Shown here: positions 1-5,424 of the stretch, in pieces
Position numbering within the stretch: position 1 is the first letter of the stretch
Layout: each line of letters begins with the position of its first letter
DNA from: CAZAJS01 sp964485635
Lineage (GTDB): Bacteria; Pseudomonadota; Gammaproteobacteria; Francisellales; Francisellaceae
Direction of reading: 5' to 3'
Assembly (NCBI GenBank): GCA_964485635.1
Contig: CAZAJS010000067.1
Coordinates: forward strand, 1 to 6,760
DNA: 6,760 nucleotides
Program-made: the position numbers and the translations under genes
Notes under the pieces: model-generated
Told to the model about the DNA's origin: nothing
Seen by the model: only the letters and a program-made list of their open reading frames with translations
Databases searched by the model: none

Positions 1-953
1 AACATCGGTTCAATCGCTGTCAGATAAAACATACAGCTTAGTCCCGTGACACAAGTGAGTGATGCACCAATCATAACTGTTCTACGACGCTTAATTCGGT
101 CAGAAATAAAGCCGAGTAACGGGCAGCCAATACCATAACCAAGCCAAGTTAATGTAATCATTAATGCTGAAAAATCAGCAGAATATCCATAGGTTTGAAT
201 AAAGGTTTTTCCTTCATTTTCAGAAAAGAATTCAATAGAAAAGTACACTGTCGCTGAAAAAAGCGCAATAAACCACGTTTCTTTACGTGCTAAAATCTTA
301 GGTAAGCTTTTTAAAATCGGTTCTTTTGATTGAATAATAGTCACATCAGTAGGATCTTCACGGCGGTCATTATTGCGAACAAATAAGAAAAATAAAATCG
401 CGATAACAACCCCAACAACACCAAGGATATAAAAAACTGTATTCCATGTTGCTAAACCTTTTGATTCAACGAGGCTTAATGGCGCGCCGGCAGCCATCGG
501 GCCAAGGGTCCCAATAAATTGTGATAAACCAATAAAAAGGCCAATATGCTTGCGTGGAATCCAATCATAGACAGCCACTAACACACAAATGAAGCCAAAA
601 GCTGATCCAATACCCATTAAGACACGGAAAGAAATGGCGCTAAAGGCGCCTGTAGACATTCCGAACAGGAAGGTTGCAATCCCGCATAGTAATGCAGCAA
701 ACAAGCCTGCTTTTTTCAGACCAAAACGCGCTGTTAAAAAACCAACAGGCAATTGCATAAATCCATAAGCAATTTGGTAGGCGCTTGAACTAATAATTCC
801 GAAGACCACTAAACCGATGTTAAGTGAATTCATAATTTCATGTTCAAAGGTCCCGACAACTGTACGCAAAAGAAATTCATACAAAAAGAAGGATCCACAG
901 ATGATCCAAATTAAAATTCCAACAAGGGAAAAACGTTGTGTTTTTGTTGACAT
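1..953 (-). CDS. MFS transporter, C-terminal part beyond window edge
   Basis: Partial gene of an inner-membrane major facilitator superfamily transporter. The first 317 codons are visible and the rest lies beyond position 1. About nine hydrophobic helices can be read (near residues 9-29, 47-70, 83-100, 103-127, 136-160, 172-193, 226-245, 260-283 and 292-312). A charged central loop at about 194-225 separates the two six-helix halves. The loop 2-3 signature is degenerate (G71-FLTARFG, with Ala75 where Asp is usual). The loop 8-9 copy is good (G281-FISDRIKRRR). The start ATG at 951-953 has an AAGG ribosome binding site seven bases upstream and lies 22 bases after the stop of the AspA/AstE-like gene, so the two are probably co-transcribed. 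The N-terminal half, with YEFLLR in helix 1 and MQLPVG in helix 2, resembles MFS proteins common in Legionella, Coxiella and Francisella, some of which (Pht type) import amino acids or nucleosides. The substrate cannot be told from sequence. The family call is secure. Confidence 0.9.
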   Translation of the reverse strand, partial: MSTKTQRFSLVGILIWIICGSFFLYEFLLRTVVGTFEHEIMNSLNIGLVVFGIISSSAYQIAYGFMQLPVGFLTARFGLKKAGLFAALLCGIATFLFGMSTGAFSAISFRVLMGIGSAFGFICVLVAVYDWIPRKHIGLFIGLSQFIGTLGPMAAGAPLSLVESKGLATWNTVFYILGVVGVVIAILFFLFVRNNDRREDPTDVTIIQSKEPILKSLPKILARKETWFIALFSATVYFSIEFFSENEGKTFIQTYGYSADFSALMITLTWLGYGIGCPLLGFISDRIKRRRTVMIGASLTCVTGLSCMFYLTAIEPM

Positions 954-975
954 AATAAAACCTTATTAGTTTTGA

Positions 976-2004
976 TTAGTCTTGTTTATCATCAGGCTGC
1001 ATTTCTTCCCATTGTTCAATGGTTGACTCAGCACGTGAATTATCGATAAAAGAGGCGATTTTTAAAATAGGTTGTCCTTCATACATTAAAGGATGTGTAT
1101 TGATTCCGACGACGATACCATCATAGGTTGACTTGATGTTTTCTTCAAAGTCAGGACTTAATGGATCAGCAATACGCCCGACAACTTGACCTTTAGTAAT
1201 CATATCACCTAAAGTAACTTGGCTATTAAAAATCCCACTACGCGGTGATAATAGCCAATCTTCATCTTGGGAAAAAACTGGTTGAATTGTTTCATCATTC
1301 GTTTTTTCTAACCCGTCAATCATTTCAATATCATTCAAAATGTTTAAAACACCATTAAGTCCAACATGAATTGCTGAGTCATTAAAACGTAATGCCTCAC
1401 CGGCTTCATAGACTAAAAGTGGAACATTTAATTTAGCTAATGAAGAGCGCAATGAAGAGCTTTCAACATCTACTTCAGTGATCACCGGTGCTTGGAAAGT
1501 TTGCGCTAATTTTCGGGCATTATTGTCATTAAAACTACAGTAAATTTGAGGCAGTTTTTCATGATGAATATCACCTGTTTGAAGCTCAATACAGTAATCA
1601 GCCTTTTTAAGAATTTCTTCAGTAATCATTGAAGCAACACGTTGGCCGTAAGAGCCACTTTCATTGCCAGGAAAGCATTCAGCTAAACTCTCATTATTTG
1701 GAAGCAATTTAGGGTGGTGCATCATGCCAAAAATATTTAAAACAGGAATCGCAATGATGGTTCCTTTAATTTCATTTAAACTTTCATGAGCTAATAGTTG
1801 GTTGATAATCTCAAGGCCATTGAGTTCATTACCATTGACAACAGAGTAGATAACGGTGCAAGGGCCTTCATCTTTTCCATTAATAACACGAACCGGCATA
1901 TACATAGGGGTGCATGAATAAATCTCAGGTAATGGCAAGGCCAAACTAGCTGACTCACCAGGTTCAACGGGTGTGTCACAAATTTTAATGCGTTTATTTT
2001 TCAT
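976..2004 (-). CDS. AspA/AstE-family (M14-like) protein lacking the zinc-binding histidines
   Basis: A 342-residue protein of the succinylglutamate desuccinylase/aspartoacylase family, whose active members are zinc amidohydrolases cleaving N-acyl amino acids. The fold is complete. The hydrolase-like domain spans about residues 35-225, and a C-terminal barrel-sandwich domain spans about 250-320 (SPRSGIF to EGQPILKIASF). Family landmarks are recognisable but altered. The usual HGxELNG reads N57-GNELNG, so the first zinc His is Asn while Glu60 is kept. The usual DLHTG reads E140-LQTG, so the second zinc His is Gln142. The usual LNRxFPG reads L107-AECFPG, so the substrate-binding Asn-Arg is Ala-Glu. 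The putative general base, Glu200 in YEAGEALRF, is kept. The start ATG has GGAG six bases upstream. The gene heads a two-gene unit with the downstream MFS transporter. Family membership is secure. I infer that it is not a normal zinc hydrolase, so it may be a pseudoenzyme with a binding role or an enzyme of changed chemistry. No signal peptide is seen, so it is probably cytoplasmic. Confidence 0.9.
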   Translation of the reverse strand: MKNKRIKICDTPVEPGESASLALPLPEIYSCTPMYMPVRVINGKDEGPCTVIYSVVNGNELNGLEIINQLLAHESLNEIKGTIIAIPVLNIFGMMHHPKLLPNNESLAECFPGNESGSYGQRVASMITEEILKKADYCIELQTGDIHHEKLPQIYCSFNDNNARKLAQTFQAPVITEVDVESSSLRSSLAKLNVPLLVYEAGEALRFNDSAIHVGLNGVLNILNDIEMIDGLEKTNDETIQPVFSQDEDWLLSPRSGIFNSQVTLGDMITKGQVVGRIADPLSPDFEENIKSTYDGIVVGINTHPLMYEGQPILKIASFIDNSRAESTIEQWEEMQPDDKQD

Positions 2005-2061
2005 TTAAAACTCCAACTGTTTGAGTGGTTTAAACGTATATCCTAGGCAAAGTAAGCCATT

Positions 2062-2080
2062 TTATCAGATCGATTGATTA
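2062..2080. promoter_or_regulatory. imperfect dyad at predicted transcription start
   Basis: On the plus strand TTATCA, seven bases, then TGATTA form an imperfect inverted repeat with one mismatch per half. It runs from the edge of the predicted -10 box across the expected start site of the AspA-like/MFS unit. The position suits a repressor site, but so short a dyad could easily arise by chance in AT-rich DNA. Confidence 0.2.
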
Positions 2081-2108
2081 TTCTAGCATAGATTATGATG
2101 AAAAACAA
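2080..2108 (-). promoter_or_regulatory. sigma70-type promoter of AspA-like/MFS unit
   Basis: Read on the minus strand, there is a -35 box TTGTTT (2103-2108), a 17-base spacer and a -10 box TAGAAT (2080-2085). The -10 box is preceded by TGC, an extended -10 element. Transcription would start near 2073 and give a leader of about 68 bases before the ATG at 2004. The -35 box lies only ten bases past the ispB stop, so this unit need not depend on read-through from ispB. Confidence 0.55.
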
Positions 2109-2117
2109 ATTTATAGC

Positions 2118-3089
2118 CTACGCTTGGCGTGATACCGCTAGTTTAGGTAATAATTCAAGTGCTTGTTTAGCAGGACTATCTGGTAATACTTTTAAGCATG
2201 CACTAGCTTTTTCTGCCTCACCAAGTGCCCATTGATAACTTTGTTCTAAAGCGTTGGTTTGATGTAAAATACTGATAACGTTTTCAATCTCATCCGTGTG
2301 GCCTTGTTGTAAAGCAGATTGAATAATTTGGATTTGTTCAGGGGTGGCAGTTTGTTGTGCTAAGATTAATGGCAGTGTAACTTTGCCTTCTGCTAAATCA
2401 TCACCAACATTTTTTCCCATTGTGTCGGCATCAGCCGTATAATCAAGCACATCATCAGCAATTTGAAAAGCATTGCCTAAATGCATGCCATATTGTTTCA
2501 AGGGCTGACGCATTTGATGGTCTGGTGATTTTAAAATAACGCCTACTTCACAGGCTGCTTCAAACAATTTAGCCGTTTTACAATAAATAATATTTAAGTA
2601 ATCATCTGTTGATAAATCTGGTTGGTGACTATGGAGTAATTGTAACACTTCACCTTCTGAAATTTTATTTGTTGCATTGGCTAGTACTTCCATGATCGCC
2701 ATATCATTCAGTGCGACCATAATTTGAAAAGCCCGAGAATATAAAAAATCACCTGTTAAAACACTTGCGGGGTTACCAAATTCTGCATTTGCTGTGGCTT
2801 TACCTCGGCGAAGGTGAGAATCATCAACGACATCATCATGTAAGAGGGTTGCGGTATGAATAAATTCGATCACAGCCGCAGCACGATAATGATCCATATG
2901 TTGGTAATCTACAGCATTGGCTACCATCATCACAAGCAAAGGGCGCAAGCGCTTGCCACCGCTGTTAATAATATGATGACTGATCTGATTGATCAGTGTC
3001 ACATCTGAAGCAAGTTGGTCAATAATTACTTGATTATTGGTCGCGATATCATTGGCGAAGTATTGTTTTATATCGGCTAAAGAGTGCAT
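2118..3089 (-). CDS. ispB: octaprenyl (polyprenyl) diphosphate synthase
   Basis: Long-chain trans-polyprenyl diphosphate synthase, 323 residues. It extends farnesyl diphosphate with isopentenyl diphosphate to make the ubiquinone side chain, in the cytoplasm. Class landmarks are intact: GGKRLRP (44-50), the first Asp-rich motif D85-DVVD89 followed by the RRGKATAN segment (94-101), the KTAKLFEAA segment (171-179), the second Asp-rich motif D212-DVLD216 inside GNAFQIADDVLDY, and GKNVGDDLAEGK (225-236). Length and alignment match E. coli IspB nearly end to end. Ala80 and Thr81, just before the first motif, are small residues, as expected for long-chain products; the exact chain length is not readable. 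The start is fixed: an in-frame stop lies at 3114-3116, no other start codon lies between, and the next Met is residue 54. No Shine-Dalgarno sequence precedes this ATG. The gene is monocistronic, and no clear intrinsic terminator follows. Confidence 0.96.
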   Translation of the reverse strand: MHSLADIKQYFANDIATNNQVIIDQLASDVTLINQISHHIINSGGKRLRPLLVMMVANAVDYQHMDHYRAAAVIEFIHTATLLHDDVVDDSHLRRGKATANAEFGNPASVLTGDFLYSRAFQIMVALNDMAIMEVLANATNKISEGEVLQLLHSHQPDLSTDDYLNIIYCKTAKLFEAACEVGVILKSPDHQMRQPLKQYGMHLGNAFQIADDVLDYTADADTMGKNVGDDLAEGKVTLPLILAQQTATPEQIQIIQSALQQGHTDEIENVISILHQTNALEQSYQWALGEAEKASACLKVLPDSPAKQALELLPKLAVSRQA

Positions 3090-3119
3090 GGGTCGTATTG
3101 TTAACCGGTCATATTAATT

Positions 3120-3148
3120 AGCATAGATCAGTTAAAGCGATTGATCAA
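3120..3148 (-). promoter_or_regulatory. sigma70-type promoter of ispB
   Basis: Read on the minus strand, a -35 box TTGATC (3143-3148), a 17-base spacer and a -10 box TATGCT (3120-3125). The start would be near 3113, leaving a leader of only about 24 bases with no GGAG-like element. The -10 neighbourhood ATCTATGCTA is repeated exactly at 2084-2093, at the AspA-like promoter. Confidence 0.5.
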
Positions 3149-3164
3149 GCCTTAACGGTCCGTT

Positions 3165-3193
3165 TTGCGCATAAAGAAAGAATCGTCTATACT
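3165..3193 (+). promoter_or_regulatory. sigma70-type promoter of the O-methyltransferase gene
   Basis: A -35 box TTGCGC (3165-3170), a 17-base spacer and a near-consensus -10 box TATACT (3188-3193). Transcription would begin around 3200, about 32 bases before the ATG. It is divergent from the ispB promoter, and the two -35 boxes lie 16 bases apart, so the two genes could be regulated from one site. Confidence 0.6.
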
Positions 3194-3209
3194 AACGATT
3201 GAGATCGTC
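3181..3209. promoter_or_regulatory. operator-like repeats over the methyltransferase promoter
   Basis: AATCGT (3181-3186) and ACGATT (3195-3200) form an exact six-base inverted repeat with an eight-base spacer that contains the -10 box. A third copy, ATCGTC at 3204-3209, repeats 3182-3187 directly at a 22-base distance, about two helical turns. This is a typical arrangement for a dimeric repressor or activator site. The regulator is unknown, and no regulator gene is in the window. Confidence 0.35.
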
Positions 3210-3220
3210 GACCTATTAAC

Positions 3221-3226
3221 AAGGAG
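3221..3226 (+). promoter_or_regulatory. ribosome binding site AAGGAG
   Basis: A perfect AAGGAG lies five bases before the ATG at 3232 and fixes the start of the methyltransferase gene. It is the strongest Shine-Dalgarno sequence in the window, in contrast to the divergent ispB, which has none. Confidence 0.85.
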
Positions 3227-3231
3227 TCAGC

Positions 3232-3885
3232 ATGACATCGAGTTTTATTGATCCAGCAATTTGGGAATATTGTCTGGCACATACCTCAAGACAGTCTACA
3301 TCATTAGAGCAATTAAAAAAGGCAACTTATGCACAAGTCCATGGCGCACAGATGTTAAGTGAAACAATGGTCGGTCAATTGATGCATTTTTTCGTTGAAG
3401 CATTACAGCCGAATGTGTTAGTTGATGTTGGCACATATACTGGATTATCAGCATTGGTCATGGCTGAGGCATCACCTTGGAATGCTAAGGTTTATACCAT
3501 TGATCGGCCAGGGCAGGCTGGCAGACAATTAGCTGAGCAAGCCATCAGACAACATCATGAAGGACAAAAAATCACATGTGTTGAACAAAATGCAAGTGAT
3601 TGGTTGTCAACCTTTGATCAGGCTATTGATTTTGCATTTATTGATGCAGATAAAAAACAAGTTTTAACGTATTTTAATGTGATTTTAGAACGTTTGTCAG
3701 ATCGTGGTATGATTATGATTGATGATGTGTTATGGCGGGGACAAGTGTTAGATCCGGAAAATGATCCAAGAGGTCAGGCAATGGATCAGTTGAATCAAGT
3801 TATTGTCAATCATCCTGATTTACATAATATGCTTTTACCCATTCGTCATGGAATGCAAATCGTACAAAAAATCCAATCTAAATAA
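3232..3885 (+). CDS. class I SAM-dependent O-methyltransferase, COMT/CCoAOMT type
   Basis: A 217-residue cytoplasmic methyltransferase of the catechol/caffeoyl-CoA O-methyltransferase family, predicted to move a methyl group from S-adenosylmethionine to a hydroxyl of a small aromatic or similar acceptor. The SAM-binding motif I is VDVGTYTGLSAL (64-75), with the acidic motif II residue at YTIDR (Asp91). The metal and catalytic region is FIDADKK (136-142), giving Asp138 and Lys141, followed by MIDDVLWRGQV (162-172). The family's usual Asp-Asn metal pair is here Asp164-Asp165, and the usual PxxDG near the C-terminus reads PIRHG (His206). Length is normal for bacterial members. The gene stands alone on the plus strand between the ubiquinone genes ispB and ubiD. 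It is unrelated to the ubiquinone methyltransferases UbiG and UbiE by motif, so a role in that pathway is not supported. Family is certain; substrate is unknown. Confidence 0.92.
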   Translation: MTSSFIDPAIWEYCLAHTSRQSTSLEQLKKATYAQVHGAQMLSETMVGQLMHFFVEALQPNVLVDVGTYTGLSALVMAEASPWNAKVYTIDRPGQAGRQLAEQAIRQHHEGQKITCVEQNASDWLSTFDQAIDFAFIDADKKQVLTYFNVILERLSDRGMIMIDDVLWRGQVLDPENDPRGQAMDQLNQVIVNHPDLHNMLLPIRHGMQIVQKIQSK

Positions 3886-3909
3886 AACGCTTATCAAAAT
3901 ATCTAGAGG

Positions 3910-3934
3910 TTATATTGGTGATCGCCTTATATAA
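3910..3934. terminator. weak two-way hairpin between converging genes
   Basis: In the 60-base gap between the methyltransferase and ubiD stops, TTATAT (3910-3915) can pair with ATATAA (3929-3934). An inner GG/CC pair, 3917-3918 with 3925-3926, closes a six-base loop after a small internal mismatch. The stem is AT-rich and only short T runs follow on either strand, so this is a poor intrinsic terminator. Rho-dependent ending of one or both transcripts is as likely. Confidence 0.25.
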
Positions 3935-3945
3935 TATGTTAGTTT

Positions 3946-5415
3946 CTATAGTCCTAAATCTTCCCATAGGTTATCAATTTTTTCTTTTACATCAGAATCC
4001 ATAGAAATCTCTTCACCCCATTCACGATGGGTTTCACCGGACCATTTATTTGTTGCATCTAATCCCATTTTAGAACCTAGACCTGATTCAGGTGAGGCAA
4101 AATCTAAATAATCAATGGGTGTATGATCGACTAGGGTCGTATCACGAGTTGGATCCATGCGTGTCGTAATCGCCCAAATAACATCTGGCCACGTACGGAT
4201 ATTAATATCGGCATCAACGACAATAACAAACTTTGTATACATGAATTGACGTAAGAATGACCAAACCCCCATCATGACACGTTTCGCATGGCCAGGATAT
4301 TGTTTCTTGATGCTGACAATAGCTAGTCGATATGAGCAGCCTTCTGGAGGCAGGTAAAAGTCGATAATTTCTGGAAATTGCTGTTGCAGTAAAGGAATAA
4401 AAATTTCATTAAATGCTTTACCTAATACAGCGGGTTCATCTGGCGGACGGCCTGTATAGGTTGAATGGTAAATTGGGTTATGCCGGTGGGTGATTTTTTC
4501 AACCGTCATGACTGGAAATGTTTCAACTTCATTATAATAGCCAGTGTGGTCGCCAAAGGGGCCTTCTGGTGCTGTATCATTAGGATAGATATAACCTTCA
4601 AGAATAATCTCGGCATTTGCCGGGACTTCTAAATCATTGGTTAATGCTTTTGCAATTGGGGTTTTTTGCCCTCGTAATAGTCCTGAAAAAGCATATTCTG
4701 ATAATGTATCAGGAATAGGGGTTACTGCACCAAGTGTTGTCGCCGGATCTGCCCCTAATGCAACACAGACGGGAAAAGGGGTCTCAGGATACTGTTGTTG
4801 CCATGCCTGATAATCTAATGCGCCACCTCGGTGGTGCAGCCAACGCATAATAATGCGGTTGCGACCAATGACTTGTTGTCGATAAATTCCTAAATTTAAT
4901 CGATTCTTGCGTAAGCTATTCGTCACCGTTAGTCCCCAAGTGATCAAAGGTCCAGCATCATTAGGCCAACAATGTTGAATGGGCCATTGATAAAAATCAA
5001 TATGATCACGCTCAATCACAACCTCTTGACAAACAGGGTTGCGAATTAGTTTTGGTGACATGGTCATTAATTTTTTCAACAAAGGTAATTGGCGAAAAGC
5101 CGCTTTGAATCCTTTCGGTGGTTCGGGGGATTTGAGATAAGCTAATAATTGCCCAAGCTGGCGAAGATCGTGTTCATCGTCTAGTCCTAAAGCTTTAACA
5201 ATACGGTCTTGATGCCCAAACAGGTTTGTCAAAACCGGCATATTAAAGCCATCAGGGTTTTCAAATAATAATGCCGGGCCGCCTTGTTCTAAAACGCGAC
5301 GTGAGATTTCAGTCATCTCTAAGTGCGGCGAAATTGGATTTTTAATACGTTTTAAATTACCATCTGCTGCTAAATCAGCGATAAAATCGCGTAAGTCAAG
5401 ATAACAAGTTGCCAT
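3946..5415 (-). CDS. ubiD: 4-hydroxy-3-polyprenylbenzoate decarboxylase
   Basis: UbiD, 489 residues, removes the carboxyl group from 3-polyprenyl-4-hydroxybenzoate in ubiquinone biosynthesis. It uses prenylated FMN (supplied by UbiX, not in the window) and a divalent metal. It aligns nearly end to end with E. coli UbiD (497 residues), one position shifted. Asn174 in NLGIYRQQ and Glu240 in LSEYAF correspond to the metal ligands. Segments 177-179, 191-193 and 196-197 (IYR, RWL, RG) correspond to the cofactor contacts. Asp289 in APEGPFGDHTGYY corresponds to the proton donor, with Glu284 beside it. Also conserved are TYTGRPPDEPAVLG (319-332), CSYRLA (360-365) and the C-terminal GLGSKMGLDATNKW (445-458). 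No key residue is missing. The ATG lies nine bases after the rho stop, and the only Shine-Dalgarno-like GAGG sits in the last rho codons. Co-transcription and translational coupling with rho are therefore likely. The 3' end converges on the methyltransferase gene. Confidence 0.97.
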   Translation of the reverse strand: MATCYLDLRDFIADLAADGNLKRIKNPISPHLEMTEISRRVLEQGGPALLFENPDGFNMPVLTNLFGHQDRIVKALGLDDEHDLRQLGQLLAYLKSPEPPKGFKAAFRQLPLLKKLMTMSPKLIRNPVCQEVVIERDHIDFYQWPIQHCWPNDAGPLITWGLTVTNSLRKNRLNLGIYRQQVIGRNRIIMRWLHHRGGALDYQAWQQQYPETPFPVCVALGADPATTLGAVTPIPDTLSEYAFSGLLRGQKTPIAKALTNDLEVPANAEIILEGYIYPNDTAPEGPFGDHTGYYNEVETFPVMTVEKITHRHNPIYHSTYTGRPPDEPAVLGKAFNEIFIPLLQQQFPEIIDFYLPPEGCSYRLAIVSIKKQYPGHAKRVMMGVWSFLRQFMYTKFVIVVDADINIRTWPDVIWAITTRMDPTRDTTLVDHTPIDYLDFASPESGLGSKMGLDATNKWSGETHREWGEEISMDSDVKEKIDNLWEDLGL

Positions 5416-5424
5416 TCGTTAAGG

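Noticed and set aside
1791..1979. Open frame of 62 codons on the minus strand inside the AspA/AstE-like gene
   Set aside because: It is a different frame of a clearly coding stretch, shows no recognisable domain and has no ribosome binding site of its own.
2047..2059. GGC/GCC mini-hairpin in the gap after ispB
   Set aside because: Three pairs with a seven-base loop and no T run; not meaningful.
2120..2130. ACGC-TTG-GCGT hairpin at the end of ispB as a terminator
   Set aside because: The stem has only four pairs, and the T-rich stretch on the minus strand begins about ten bases after it, too far for an intrinsic terminator.
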